NCBI RefSeq assembly: GCF_020423045.1
Contig: NZ_CP081943.1
Span: 5,332,001-5,396,000 of the forward strand
Source: Pseudomonas sp. MM213
GTDB taxonomy: Bacteria > Pseudomonadota > Gammaproteobacteria > Pseudomonadales > Pseudomonadaceae
DNA: 64,000 bases
Direction of reading: 5' to 3'
Shown in pieces: positions 37,362 through 46,658 of the stretch. Numbering within the stretch: position 1 is the stretch's first letter; every line of letters starts with the position of its first letter. The notes under the pieces are model-generated. The model was not told where the DNA came from and did no database searches. It saw only the letters and a program-made list of their open reading frames with translations. The position numbers and the translations under genes are program-made.

Positions 37362-37834
37362 GGTTGGTCAACGAGCTCGATCTGTCCGAGTGGGAGCGTC
37401 AACATGCCTGGCCCAGTGAGCAAGCGCTGGAGCTTGTGCGCCAGGCGCTGCAAGATCGGCAGCTTATCGATGGAATGGACGAGTTGCGTGCCGGCCTGTT
37501 GATCGATATCGAGAGCGAGGTGCTCGACCCGATCGAGCGGGGAGAATGGCGGTTGGTCAGGCCTGAAGCCGATTACGCTGACTGGGTAATGCCGGAGCGG
37601 ACCTTTGATCCAAAGGTAATGGAGCTGATGCAAAATCCGCCTGTTCAGCCGTCGAGAACGCCAAGGGTCTTTCGCCTCCTGGACAGCGCAACCGGTGAGC
37701 CGCTGGCGCTGCATGACTACATTGCGACGGTGGATGGGGACACGGCACCACGCAGGACCGACGGCAAGGGCATTGCTCATCTGTTTACATCAACGGGGTG
37801 GCAGCAAATCTCAATGAAGGTCATTGGCGTTTAA
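37358..37834 (+). CDS. Small protein with TTR-like C-terminus, last gene of hcp operon
   Basis: 158 residues, starting in an ATGA overlap with hcp. The first 100 residues are acidic and helical. The last 50 (FRLLDSATGEPLALHDYIAT followed by a TDGKGIAHLF segment) resemble the transthyretin-like repeats found at VgrG tips and in T6SS cargo, which bind or recruit effectors. A role as adaptor, tip cap or cargo is inferred from that and from the operon. No catalytic motif is seen. Confidence 0.65.
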   Translation: MRLVNELDLSEWERQHAWPSEQALELVRQALQDRQLIDGMDELRAGLLIDIESEVLDPIERGEWRLVRPEADYADWVMPERTFDPKVMELMQNPPVQPSRTPRVFRLLDSATGEPLALHDYIATVDGDTAPRRTDGKGIAHLFTSTGWQQISMKVIGV

Positions 37835-37987
37835 CCCTGGCAGGGCGACTAGAATTCATCGGCGCTCGGTTGTCACAGACCTGACGCTAATTTCTGCGGA
37901 TAACCCGACGACGGGTGCCGGGCAAAGGCACGTTGTTGTATGGTTGTGGTCGAACCGATGAACTCAAGTGATTGAAAGGATATCGCC

Positions 37988-39055
37988 ATGCTGGACTGGA
38001 AGAACCGCGCGGGCAGCGCGCCTGAACGTGCCGCTGAACCGAAATCGGCTACCCGCAGTTACATCGGTGGCCTTTTGTTCAGTCGGGCGCTGGCCACGCT
38101 GATCGGCCTCTATCTGATTGTGGCCTTTGTGCTTGGCTGGTATTGGAGCCAGGAGCCGGCGCTGTTCCCGGTCCAACAGAATGCTCAAGTGGCGGCCGAG
38201 AAAGAAGGCAAGCAAATGGTCATCGGCTACACCACGGTCGAAACGCTCAAGACCGTCGCCGACACCTTGCTGACCAAACCGGGCGGCTACATCTCCAACG
38301 ACCGTTTCCCGCCGGGCCTGTGGATGGACAACACACCGAGCTGGGAATATGGCGTGCTGGTCCAGGTCCGCGATCTGACGCGGGCGCTGCGCAAAGACTT
38401 CGCCCGTTCGCAGTCGCAATCGGCCGAAGACGCCGATCTGGCGAAAGCCGAGCCGCGTTTCAACTTCGACAATAAAAGCTGGGTGCTGCCCTCCAGCGAG
38501 TCCGAGTATCAGGAAGGCATCAATTCCCTGAGCCGCTATCAGGCGCGTCTGTCCGACCCTTTGCAGAAAAACGCGCTGTTCTATGCTCGCGCCGACAACC
38601 TGAACAACTGGCTGGGCGATGTGGGCACCCGTTTGGGTTCGCTGTCGCAACGCCTGTCGGCCAGCGTTGGCCGGGTCAAACTGAACACCGCGCTGAAGAC
38701 CGAAGTGGTCGCGCCGGGTCAGGTGCCACAGGTTGACGAGGAAATCGTCGAAACCCCGTGGATGCAGATCGACAACGTGTTCTATGAAGCTCGCGGTCAG
38801 GCCTGGGCCTTGTCCCACTTGCTGCGTGCCATCGAAGTCGACTTCGCCGATGTGCTGGCGAAGAAGAACGCGACCGTCAGCGTGCGCCAGATCATTCGTG
38901 AACTGGAAGCGTCGCAGGAACCGGTCTGGAGCCCGATGATTCTCAATGGTAGCGGCTTCGGCGTACTGGCCAACCACTCACTGGTCATGGCCAATTACAT
39001 TTCCCGGGCCAACGCCGCAGTGATCGATTTGCGTCAACTGCTCAATCAGGGCTGA
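37988..39055 (+). CDS. DUF2333 family membrane protein
   Basis: 355 residues. A cytoplasmic N-terminus, one membrane helix (LATLIGLYLIVAFVLGWYW) and a large helical periplasmic domain with the conserved ISNDRFPPGLWMDNTPSWE, FARSQSQS and SGFGVLANHSLVMANYISRAN. DUF2333 is conserved in Pseudomonas beside the NUDIX and Sui1 genes, with no known function. The NUDIX gene starts 3 bp after the stop, indicating an operon. Confidence 0.88.
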   Translation: MLDWKNRAGSAPERAAEPKSATRSYIGGLLFSRALATLIGLYLIVAFVLGWYWSQEPALFPVQQNAQVAAEKEGKQMVIGYTTVETLKTVADTLLTKPGGYISNDRFPPGLWMDNTPSWEYGVLVQVRDLTRALRKDFARSQSQSAEDADLAKAEPRFNFDNKSWVLPSSESEYQEGINSLSRYQARLSDPLQKNALFYARADNLNNWLGDVGTRLGSLSQRLSASVGRVKLNTALKTEVVAPGQVPQVDEEIVETPWMQIDNVFYEARGQAWALSHLLRAIEVDFADVLAKKNATVSVRQIIRELEASQEPVWSPMILNGSGFGVLANHSLVMANYISRANAAVIDLRQLLNQG

Positions 39056-39058
39056 GTC

Positions 39059-39616
39059 ATGGTCGATAACGCGAGAGAGGCCGCCCACCGCGCGGCCTCG
39101 GATGCCGAACAGATCGCCTGGGTCGACGAGCAGGACAACCTGCTCGGCGCTCTGGTCCGCTCGGACCTGCGCGAGCGCGGGCTGATCGGGCGCGGCACCT
39201 ACATCATGCTGTTCAATTCGGCTGGCGAACTCTGCGTTCACCGGCGCACCCTGAGCAAAGCGATTTATCCGGGTTACTGGGACGTGGCGGCGGGGGGTAT
39301 GGTGCTCGTCAGCGAAACCTACGCCGAATCGGCCGCCCGCGAGCTTGAAGAAGAGTTGGGCGTGAGCGGGGTGGAACTCACTGCCCATGATCATTTTTTC
39401 TTCGAAGACACCGGCAATCGTTTGTGGTGTTCGGCGTTTTCGGCGGTGTGGGACGGCCCGTTGATCCTGCAACCGGAAGAGGTGCTCGAAGCGCGCTTTT
39501 TGCCAATCGATGAAGTGCTTCGGGAAATCGACGAAAAGCCTTACTGCCCGGACTCTCTGGCCGCGTTGAAGCGCTATCTCCGGGCTCGTGGCGGGGACGT
39601 CGCAAAAGAGGCATAA
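39059..39616 (+). CDS. NUDIX hydrolase
   Basis: 185 residues. The NUDIX box GX5EX7REUXEEXGU is complete: GMVLVSE, then ARELEEELG. Substrate is not predictable from sequence; its start (AWVDEQDNLLGALVRSDLRE) and LFNSAGELCVHRR resemble the YfcD subgroup. It is cotranscribed with DUF2333. Confidence 0.92.
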   Translation: MVDNAREAAHRAASDAEQIAWVDEQDNLLGALVRSDLRERGLIGRGTYIMLFNSAGELCVHRRTLSKAIYPGYWDVAAGGMVLVSETYAESAARELEEELGVSGVELTAHDHFFFEDTGNRLWCSAFSAVWDGPLILQPEEVLEARFLPIDEVLREIDEKPYCPDSLAALKRYLRARGGDVAKEA

Positions 39617-39697
39617 ATTGGCGCCGATTGGCTCTTAGCAAGTCGGCTTTTTGCCGTTACACTGCGCGACCTTTTCAAGCTGAACCGTATTGCTCTT

Positions 39698-39799
39698 TGT
39701 AGGAGCGAAGCTTGCTCGCGATGGACGTTAACGATAACGCGTGCATCCAGATTGTACGCATCGTCCTTGCGTTCTTCGCGAGCAAGCTTCGCTCCTACA
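39698..39799. repeat. REP doublet, head-to-head (CTTGCTCGCGA subtype)
   Basis: Inverted copies of TGTAGGAGCGAAGCTTGC separated by about 55 nt, between the NUDIX and Sui1 genes. Confidence 0.85.
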
Positions 39800-39907
39800 G
39801 GGTTGTTTCGGTTCAGTAGCGCTGCCCCTGCCTGAGTGGGGCTTCGCGGTCGATGGCACCTGCCCAGGTTGCCGCGACCAGTCTTTGTCCTCCCAAGAGG
39901 ATTGCCG

Positions 39908-40279
39908 GTGGCCAAAAAAGCCGCATCCTTCGCCGCCCTTGGTGGCCTGGTATTTTCCACCGACGCAGGTCGTCATTGCCCGGATTGCAGTAAGCCGGTG
40001 GACGCCTGTATCTGCAAACAGACCGTTATCCCGGCCGGCGACGGCATCGCTCGCGTGCGTCGCGAAAGCAAGGGCCGTGGCGGCAAGACGGTGACCACCA
40101 TCACCGGCGTGCCGTTGGCTGAAGACGCGCTCAAGGACCTGGCCACCACGTTGAAGAAACGCTGTGGCACCGGTGGGGCGTTGAAAGACGGAATCATTGA
40201 GATCCAGGGCGATCATGTCGAGCTGCTGTTGGGCGAGCTGATCAAACTCGGTTTCAAGGCAAAGAAGTCCGGCGGCTAG
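39908..40279 (+). CDS. Sui1 / eIF1-like translation factor
   Basis: 123 residues, starting at a GTG with AGAGGA 8 nt upstream. The core KTVTTITGVPLAEDALKDLA and ELLIKLGF-like end (GELIKLGFKAKK) match bacterial YciH/Sui1. It has a CPDCSKPVDACIC cysteine cluster near residue 30 that could bind zinc. YciH-type proteins influence start-site choice in vitro. Conserved neighbour of speA in Pseudomonas. Confidence 0.92.
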   Translation: MAKKAASFAALGGLVFSTDAGRHCPDCSKPVDACICKQTVIPAGDGIARVRRESKGRGGKTVTTITGVPLAEDALKDLATTLKKRCGTGGALKDGIIEIQGDHVELLLGELIKLGFKAKKSGG

Positions 40280-40283
40280 CAGC

Positions 40284-40360
40284 CTCTGTGAAAACCACCC
40301 TCGGCTTGACCCGGTCCTGATTTCTTCTGACCTGGCGTCGCCTACATGGTTTTCACAGAG
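40284..40360. repeat. 14-bp perfect inverted repeat between Sui1 and speA genes
   Basis: CTCTGTGAAAACCA (40284-40297) and TGGTTTTCACAGAG (40347-40360) are exact inverses around a 49-nt GC-rich spacer, starting 5 bp after the Sui1 stop. There is no T tail. It could be a mobile-type repeat, a REP-unrelated stem-loop or a 3' processing structure. Confidence 0.6.
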
Positions 40361-40413
40361 CCTGTTCTGACCGGTTTCTAAACTCACTGCGGTCAGCGAG
40401 GTCTATCCCCTCG

Positions 40414-40444
40414 TTGACGAACCGTCATTTTCATCCTTTAGACT
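40414..40444 (+). promoter_or_regulatory. Candidate speA promoter
   Basis: TTGACG (40414-40419) is followed at 17-19 bp by TTTAGACT, a fair minus-10 region, about 55 bp upstream of the speA ATG. Seen by eye only. Confidence 0.4.
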
Positions 40445-40496
40445 GCGCCGGCCTGAACACAGGCGACGCTCTATGACTTCTTTATAGGGGACTTCA

Positions 40497-42410
40497 ATGT
40501 CCGTACGACGCACACGCAAAGACGATGGCAGCCAATGGACAGTTGCGGACAGCCGCAGTGTTTACGGGATTCGCCATTGGGGGGCCGGGTATTTCGCGAT
40601 CAATGACGCCGGTCGCGTCGAAGTTCGTCCGAACGGTCCGGCCAGTTCGCCTATCGACCTGTTCGAGCAAGTCGACCAGCTGCGCAAAAGCGGCTTGTCC
40701 TTGCCGCTGCTGGTGCGTTTCCCGGACATTCTGCAAGACCGCGTGCGTCAGCTGACCGGCGCCTTCGATGCCAACATCGAGCGCCTGGAATACCAGAGCA
40801 AGTACACCGCGCTGTACCCGATCAAGGTTAACCAGCAAGAAGCGGTGATCGAAAACATCATCGCCACGCAGAACGTGTCCATCGGCCTGGAAGCCGGCTC
40901 CAAGCCTGAGCTGCTGGCCGTGCTGGCACTGGCGCCGAAGGGCGGCACCATCGTGTGCAACGGTTACAAGGACCGCGAGTTCATTCGGCTGGCGCTGATG
41001 GGCCAGAAGCTTGGCCACAACGTGTTCATCGTGATCGAGAAAGAATCCGAAGTCGGCCTGGTGATCGAAGAAGCCGCCTCGCTGAAGGTCAAGCCGCAGG
41101 TCGGCTTGCGCGTGCGCCTGTCGTCCCTGGCTTCGAGCAAGTGGGCGGACACCGGTGGCGAGAAATCCAAGTTCGGTCTGTCGGCGGCGCAACTGCTGTC
41201 GGTGGTCGAGCGTTTCCGCGCGGCGGGTCTGGACCAGGGCATTCGTCTGCTGCACTTCCACATGGGCTCGCAGATCGCCAACCTGGCGGACTACCAGCAC
41301 GGTTTCAAGGAAGCGATTCGTTACTACGGCGAACTGCGCAACCTCGGCCTGCCGGTTGACCACATCGACGTCGGTGGCGGTCTGGGCGTCGACTACGACG
41401 GCACGCACTCGCGTAACGCCAGCTCGATCAACTACGACATGGACGATTACGCCGGTGTCGTGGTCGGGATGCTCAAGGAGTTCTGCGACGCGCAGAGCCT
41501 GCCGCACCCGAACATTTTCTCCGAAAGCGGCCGTTCCCTGACCGCCCACCACGCCATGCTGGTGGTGCAAGTCACCGACGTTGAAAAACACAACGACGAC
41601 GTGCCGAAGATCGACAACAAGGAAGAGCTGCCGGAAACCGTGCAGTGGCTGGTTGACCTGCTCGGCCCGACCGACATCGAAATGGTCACCGAAACCTACT
41701 GGCGCGCCACTCACTACATGAGCGACGTGGCCACCCAGTACGCCGACGGCAAGCTGACCCTGGCGCAAAAAGCCCTGGCCGAGCAATGCTACTTCGCCGT
41801 GTGCCGTCGCCTGCACAACTCGTTGAAGGCACGTCAGCGTTCCCACCGTCAGGTGCTCGACGAACTCAACGACAAGCTGGCCGACAAGTACATCTGCAAC
41901 TTCTCGGTATTCCAGAGCCTGCCGGATACCTGGGCCATCGGCCAGGTCCTGCCGATCCTGCCGCTGCACCGTCTCGACGAAGAGCCGCTGCGCCGCGCGG
42001 TGCTGCAAGACCTGACCTGCGACTCCGACGGCAAGATCAAGCAATACGTCGACGAGCAGAGCATCGAGACCAGCCTGCCCGTGCACGCTCTGAATGAGGG
42101 CGAAGACTACCTGCTGGGGATCTTCCTGGTCGGCGCTTACCAGGAAATTCTTGGCGACATGCACAACCTGTTCGGTGACACCGACTCGGTGAACATCTAC
42201 CAGAATGCCGACGGCAGCGTGTACCACGCGGGTATCGAAACCCACGACACCATCGAAGACATGCTGCGTTACGTGCATTTGTCGCCGGAAGAGCTGATGA
42301 CCCACTACCGCGACAAGTGCGCCAGTGCGCGCATCAGCGCGGCCGAGCGCACCCAGTTCCTCGACGCCCTGCGTCTGGGTCTGACCCGTTCGTCTTACCT
42401 GTCTTCCTGA
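40497..42410 (+). CDS. speA: Biosynthetic arginine decarboxylase SpeA
   Basis: 637 residues of the PLP-dependent alanine-racemase-fold decarboxylase class. It converts arginine to agmatine for putrescine synthesis. Seen: [16 protein letters not shown] (PLP lysine), [56 protein letters not shown] and [16 protein letters not shown] with the family's active-site acid. ATG at 40497 has a GGGGACTTCA leader. Confidence 0.97.
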   Translation: MSVRRTRKDDGSQWTVADSRSVYGIRHWGAGYFAINDAGRVEVRPNGPASSPIDLFEQVDQLRKSGLSLPLLVRFPDILQDRVRQLTGAFDANIERLEYQSKYTALYPIKVNQQEAVIENIIATQNVSIGLEAGSKPELLAVLALAPKGGTIVCNGYKDREFIRLALMGQKLGHNVFIVIEKESEVGLVIEEAASLKVKPQVGLRVRLSSLASSKWADTGGEKSKFGLSAAQLLSVVERFRAAGLDQGIRLLHFHMGSQIANLADYQHGFKEAIRYYGELRNLGLPVDHIDVGGGLGVDYDGTHSRNASSINYDMDDYAGVVVGMLKEFCDAQSLPHPNIFSESGRSLTAHHAMLVVQVTDVEKHNDDVPKIDNKEELPETVQWLVDLLGPTDIEMVTETYWRATHYMSDVATQYADGKLTLAQKALAEQCYFAVCRRLHNSLKARQRSHRQVLDELNDKLADKYICNFSVFQSLPDTWAIGQVLPILPLHRLDEEPLRRAVLQDLTCDSDGKIKQYVDEQSIETSLPVHALNEGEDYLLGIFLVGAYQEILGDMHNLFGDTDSVNIYQNADGSVYHAGIETHDTIEDMLRYVHLSPEELMTHYRDKCASARISAAERTQFLDALRLGLTRSSYLSS

Positions 42411-42428
42411 GGTAAGTCGCCGTTCTCG

Positions 42429-42479
42429 CCAGGTTGTCTGAAAATGTTCCGCGCGCTGCGGAAATTTCAGATGACCTGG
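42429..42479 (+). terminator. Nested stem-loop after speA
   Basis: Outer arms CCAGGTTGTCTGAAA (42429-42443) and TTTCAGATGACCTGG (42465-42479) pair with two mismatches, and an inner TTCCGC/GCGGAA stem sits inside. It begins 19 bp after the speA stop. A T-rich tail (TTCTCTGTTTT) follows 10 bp later. It may be a terminator or a 3' stabilising structure. Confidence 0.5.
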
Positions 42480-42643
42480 TGCGGCGGTTCTCTGTTTTCA
42501 AGCGAAACGTCCCACACTCCCGGCTATCAAAGCCATATGGTCTTCTTTTCGCGTAGGCCATTTCCTAAGTTGTACTTCGGCACTCTACTCGGCCATGTCT
42601 CTCGGCGAGAATCCCCGGCCGCCCCTCCTGTAGAGAATCGCCG

Positions 42644-43960
42644 ATGTTCGATCCAGTCAACGAACCTTCATTTCGTCTGGATGTAGCCGGTCTGCCCGAC
42701 CCTTTCGAAGTCCTGGCCTTTACCGGTAGAGAAGCGATCAGCGAGCCCTTTGTGTTCGATGTGGATCTGCTGATCAATGACCCGAAGCTGGACCTCGCTA
42801 GCCTGCTGTACCGCCCGGCCGTTTTGCATTTCGGGCCAGAGGGCAGCGCTTTCCATGGCCAACTGCATGAACTGGTCCAGCGTGACCATGGTCCGAGCGT
42901 CAGGCTTTGCCACGTGCGTCTGGGGCCGAAGCTGACGTGCCTGTCCCAGCGTTTCAGCCAGCGGATTTTCAGTACGTTGTCGGTGCCCGAGATCCTCAGC
43001 CAGGTGCTCAAGGAACACGGCATTACCGGCAGGGACCGACGCTTCGAATTGACTGGCGATTACCCGCCCCGTGATTTCTGCACGCAGTATCGGGAATCGG
43101 ATCTGCAGTTTCTCCAGCGCCTGTGTGCCCAGGAACGTCTTCACTACCATTTCGAGCATCAGAGCGATGGGCATTGCGTGGTGTTCGGTGACGGCCACGG
43201 GCATTTTCGTCTCGGCGAAACCGCGGTGTTCGCGGTCGGGCAAGCTTCTCCTGCGGTGCGCCGGTTTCAGCTTCAGGCAGAGCAACGCACCGCGCAAAGT
43301 GCCGAAGGTTGCACGGACCTGCCGACGCTGCGCAGCGGTCAGTTGATGCCCTTGTCTGGCCATCCGGTCGCCGATTGGAATCATCTGTGGTTGCTGACCC
43401 ATGTCGACCATCAGGGCAGTCAGGATCCATTGGTCCCGTACAGCAACCAGATCCGTGCGATTCACTGGGAGTTGCCTTTCGTCTCGCCGCATTGCGCGGT
43501 GAAACCACGGATGCACAGCCTGCAACGAGCCTGGGTGGTCGACGTGGATGAGCCACGGCCCGATCCTTCCAGACCGATTGCTGTGCAGTTTGACTGGCTC
43601 TATCAGGGCGAAGGCGCGACGCCCAGTCATTGTTGGCTGCCGTTGGCGGCTGAGCTGGAAGGGCCGACCGCCTCGCCACTGAGCGAAGGGACCGAGGTGG
43701 TGGTGAGCTTTATCGAGGGCGATCCGGATCAGCCGTTGATATGCGGGTTTCTTCACGCGCCGTCGTCGGTCGAAGAGGTTGAGGAGCCCAGCCCGCCTGA
43801 GGACGGATCACCCCATGACGGCTTGCTGGAACTCCTGCGCTCGGGCGAGCCCTTGGTGTTGTTGTGCCTGTTGCCCGGCGGCGGCAGCTTCAGTCACTGC
43901 CCGCAGGCGCTTTGCACCTGTCGGGCGGCGACGCTGTTTGGCCAGAGCGGTGCGGCATGA
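42644..43960 (+). CDS. vgrG: Short type VI secretion spike protein VgrG
   Basis: 438 residues, well below the usual 600-1000. The N-terminal gp27-like part (to about 300) has RFSQRIFSTLSVPEILSQVL, FCTQYRESDLQFLQRL and ERLHYHFEH. The gp5-like OB fold (about 305-375) has IAVQFDWLYQGEG, SCW-equivalent HCWLPL and SFIEGDPDQPLICGFLH. It then stops with a 60-residue Pro/Glu- and Cys-rich tail (CPQALCTCRAA) in place of the triple-stranded beta-helix. It overlaps the DUF4123 gene by 4 nt. An orphan spike gene inserted between speA and the MATE gene. Confidence 0.85.
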   Translation: MFDPVNEPSFRLDVAGLPDPFEVLAFTGREAISEPFVFDVDLLINDPKLDLASLLYRPAVLHFGPEGSAFHGQLHELVQRDHGPSVRLCHVRLGPKLTCLSQRFSQRIFSTLSVPEILSQVLKEHGITGRDRRFELTGDYPPRDFCTQYRESDLQFLQRLCAQERLHYHFEHQSDGHCVVFGDGHGHFRLGETAVFAVGQASPAVRRFQLQAEQRTAQSAEGCTDLPTLRSGQLMPLSGHPVADWNHLWLLTHVDHQGSQDPLVPYSNQIRAIHWELPFVSPHCAVKPRMHSLQRAWVVDVDEPRPDPSRPIAVQFDWLYQGEGATPSHCWLPLAAELEGPTASPLSEGTEVVVSFIEGDPDQPLICGFLHAPSSVEEVEEPSPPEDGSPHDGLLELLRSGEPLVLLCLLPGGGSFSHCPQALCTCRAATLFGQSGAA

Positions 43961-44742
43961 TTGGCGCAACCCCGCAATGGCTGTTGCTGGATGTCCCGAG
44001 TGCAGCCCAAGCGAGCGCAGCACTGCATCAGGTGTTCGCGCAGGCCCAGTGGTTCTGGTTGTTCGAGGGCACCGAATTGCAGGCGCTGCGCGAAGACGGC
44101 CCGGTACTCATTGACCTTCGAACGTGCCCGGCACTGGCCGAGTTGTGCTACAGCCAAACGCAGGTCTGGCGTGGCTTGCTGATCGTCAGCGAGGTGTCGT
44201 CCTCACAGTTGCTGGAGCATTTGCGCCGCATGCTCATCGTCTCTTGCGGGCTGCACCATCGAGCCTTGTTGAGTTATTACAACCCGAACACGGCCAGTTA
44301 CTTTTTCGATGCCTGTGATGCCCGGGAATTGAGTCGCTGGCTGGGCCCGATCAGCCAGTTGCACTGGTTCGGCGGGTCCTGGGCCGATCGCGCGATCGGC
44401 AGCGAGGGCTGGCAGCAGTTGCTCAACCCGGGGCTCGCCGTCAGCCCGCTGGCGGTCGAAGAAAGCCTCAGCCCTCGACAGCGCGAAACCCTGCAAACCT
44501 GCCTGCTGGAGCAGCATGCCTGGCACTGGAGCCAATCCATCGGGGCCGATTTCAGCAGCCTGTGGTCCCATGTGCAGGAAGGGCTGGCGCTGGGTTTCAG
44601 TGAGCGGCCGGTACTCGATGGCTGGTTATGGCTGCGCCTGCAGAACCCCCGAGCTTCGCTGGTGCAGCCGTTGTCGGGGCTTACGCAGCAGGAGCGTCTC
44701 GATAGCCTGCGCAAATGCTGGCAGAACAATCAGCCTCAATGA
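43957..44742 (+). CDS. DUF4123 T6SS adaptor/chaperone
   Basis: 261 residues from an ATG that overlaps the vgrG stop. DUF4123 proteins (TEC/TAP-1) load effectors on VgrG. Features: WLLLDVPSAAQASAALHQVF, LCYSQTQVWRGLLIVS, LLEHLRRMLIV and RPVLDGWLWL. The effector gene expected next is absent; the convergent MATE gene begins at once and the two 3' ends overlap by 7 nt. Domain call is from overall pattern. Confidence 0.8.
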   Translation: MIGATPQWLLLDVPSAAQASAALHQVFAQAQWFWLFEGTELQALREDGPVLIDLRTCPALAELCYSQTQVWRGLLIVSEVSSSQLLEHLRRMLIVSCGLHHRALLSYYNPNTASYFFDACDARELSRWLGPISQLHWFGGSWADRAIGSEGWQQLLNPGLAVSPLAVEESLSPRQRETLQTCLLEQHAWHWSQSIGADFSSLWSHVQEGLALGFSERPVLDGWLWLRLQNPRASLVQPLSGLTQQERLDSLRKCWQNNQPQ

Positions 44743-46085
44743 GCCCGGCCCGCGAACCAGCCATCGTTGTTGCGCAGCACCCAGGCGATTGCGCCGAGGG
44801 TCACGCTGCGCAACACCATGAACAACAGGAAAGTTATCCACAGCCCGTGGTTACCCAAACCTTGCAGCGCCCAGGCGAACGGCAGCAGCAGGATCACGGT
44901 CAACAGCATGCCGTTGCGCATTTCCCGGGCGCGGGTTGCGCCTATAAACAGCCCGTCGAGCAAATAGCTCCAGACCGCGATCAACGGCAGCGCGGCGAGG
45001 TAGGGCAGGTAGATGAACGCCGTGTCGCGTACGTTCTGAATGTCGGTCTGCATCTCGATGAACAAGTGCCCGGCAAACAGGAACAACACCGCAAACCCCA
45101 GGCTCGCCAACAGCGACCATCCGCAAGCGACGACCAATGAACGACGCAGGGCGTCCCGGTCGCGGGCGCCAATCGCGTGCCCGCACAGCGCTTCCACGGC
45201 ATGGGCCAACCCGTCGAGCGCGTGGGCCGTCAGCAGCAAACCATTGAGCAGCAAAGCGTTGGCGGCGACCGTGGCGTCACCCAGCCGCGCACCTTGTACG
45301 GTGATGAGGAAAAACACCGATTGCAGCAACAGGCTGCGGATGAAGATGTCGCGGTTCACGGCCAGGAGCGGTCGCCAACTCTGCCACAGCGCCAATGCGG
45401 CCCAGGCGATGTGACCGGGGTAGGCGCGCAGTGCCTTGCGGGTCATCAGCAGGCCGATCAGCGCGCCGGTCCATTCGGCGATCACCGAGGCCCGGGCCGC
45501 ACCGACCACGCCCCATTCCAGGCCGAGGACGAACCACAGGTTCAGCGCAATGTTGACCAGGTTGGTGCTCAGTAAAATCGCCAGCGGCGCCCGGGCGTTT
45601 TGCGTGCCGAGGAACCAGCCGACCAACGCGTAACTGGCCAGCGCCGCAGGCAGACCGAACAATCGCGTGTGGAAGAATTCGCGGGTCAGTTGATCCAGTT
45701 CCGCCGAAGGTTGCATGAAGTGCAGCGCGACACCGCTCAACGGAATGCCCAGCGCACCCAAGGCAATGGCCAGTCCCATGGCCAGCAACAGGCCTTGCAA
45801 CAGGATCTGCCGCAACGCCGCGCCATCCCCGCGTCCGGCGGCCTGGGCGGCAAACCCGGTGGAGCCCATGCGCAGAAAGCCCATGGCCCAGGCGAGAAAC
45901 GTGTACAGACTGGCCCCGACCGCGACTGCGCCCAACTGATGGGCGTGGGGCAAGTGACCGATCACCGTACTGTCGACCAGCGCCACCAGCGGCACGGAAA
46001 TGTTCGAAAGAATCATGGGCGCGGCGAGCGCCCAGACCCGGCGATGGGTCGGGCGGTCGCGCCAGTCGGCAATCAGGTTGGACAT
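44736..46085 (-). CDS. MATE family efflux transporter (DinF subgroup)
   Basis: 449 residues, about twelve membrane helices. It begins HRRVWALAAPMILSNISVPL followed by VDSTVIGHLP, a DinF-like MATE signature, with the twofold-repeat element in the second half (LLLTAHALDGLAHAVEALCGHAIGA). It likely exports organic cations by Na+ or H+ antiport. The ATG at 46085 has CAAGGAGCC upstream. It converges on the DUF4123 gene. Confidence 0.92.
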   Translation of the reverse strand: MSNLIADWRDRPTHRRVWALAAPMILSNISVPLVALVDSTVIGHLPHAHQLGAVAVGASLYTFLAWAMGFLRMGSTGFAAQAAGRGDGAALRQILLQGLLLAMGLAIALGALGIPLSGVALHFMQPSAELDQLTREFFHTRLFGLPAALASYALVGWFLGTQNARAPLAILLSTNLVNIALNLWFVLGLEWGVVGAARASVIAEWTGALIGLLMTRKALRAYPGHIAWAALALWQSWRPLLAVNRDIFIRSLLLQSVFFLITVQGARLGDATVAANALLLNGLLLTAHALDGLAHAVEALCGHAIGARDRDALRRSLVVACGWSLLASLGFAVLFLFAGHLFIEMQTDIQNVRDTAFIYLPYLAALPLIAVWSYLLDGLFIGATRAREMRNGMLLTVILLLPFAWALQGLGNHGLWITFLLFMVLRSVTLGAIAWVLRNNDGWFAGRAH

Positions 46086-46144
46086 GCAGGCTCCTTGGGG
46101 AGCGGGCATTGTAGCGATACATCCGGCATCTGCGCCGATCCATT

Positions 46145-46238
46145 GTGGGAGCGAGACCGGCTTGCCGGCGATGGTGTGTCAGCCGACACCTGCGTAGCTG
46201 ACACACCATCGCCGGCAAGCCGGTCTCACTCCTACAGG
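46145..46238. repeat. REP-like doublet (GAGACCGGCTTGCCGGCGATGG subtype)
   Basis: Long inverted copies of GAGACCGGCTTGCCGGC with inner ATGGTGTGTCAGC / GCTGACACACCAT arms, making an almost perfect hairpin of more than 40 bp between the MATE and small-protein genes. Confidence 0.85.
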
Positions 46239-46250
46239 AGATTGGTGGTG

Positions 46251-46544
46251 TCAGTGGATTATCCAGCTAAGCAACCACAACCCCAGCAGCAACCAGATGA
46301 TCCCCATGATGATCGACGCATTCATGAACGCCCGGATCGCCGACCACAACAGCATCAGCCCCAGGATCAGCGCGATGATGCTGATGATCGACGTGTCCAT
46401 GCCCAGCGCGCTGGACAACCCTTCGACGAAGTTGCTACCGGCGTTGCTCAACTGATTGAACAGGCCGCTGAGGGCGTCAACGATAAAACGGATGACCGAG
46501 CCGAGCGCCTGGCCGAGCCATTCGAAAAAACTGTCTACCTGCAT
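46251..46544 (-). CDS. Small two-helix membrane protein
   Basis: 97 residues from the ATG at 46544 (AGGA 11 nt upstream). An amphipathic start (FFEWLGQALGSVIRFIVDAL) is followed by a hydrophobic hairpin (ISIIALILGLMLLWSAI and ASIIMGIIWLLLGLWLLSWI). It has no recognised domain and no obvious partner. A longer reading from 46715 would start in a REP-flanked gap and is not favoured. Confidence 0.65.
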   Translation of the reverse strand: MQVDSFFEWLGQALGSVIRFIVDALSGLFNQLSNAGSNFVEGLSSALGMDTSIISIIALILGLMLLWSAIRAFMNASIIMGIIWLLLGLWLLSWIIH

Positions 46545-46658
46545 GTCGTTAACGTCCTGATGTAAGTGGTTGAGCCTTGGGCCAGTCATCGCAGCGCCGA
46601 GTTCCCCGATACGGCAATCGTATGAGTATGACGCAAGATTCTGCTTCGTTGATGCACT

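Noticed and set aside
34997..44742. A full type VI secretion locus
   Set aside because: Only cargo-type components (hcp, vgrG, DUF4123, DUF2515) are present; sheath, baseplate, membrane complex and ClpV are absent.
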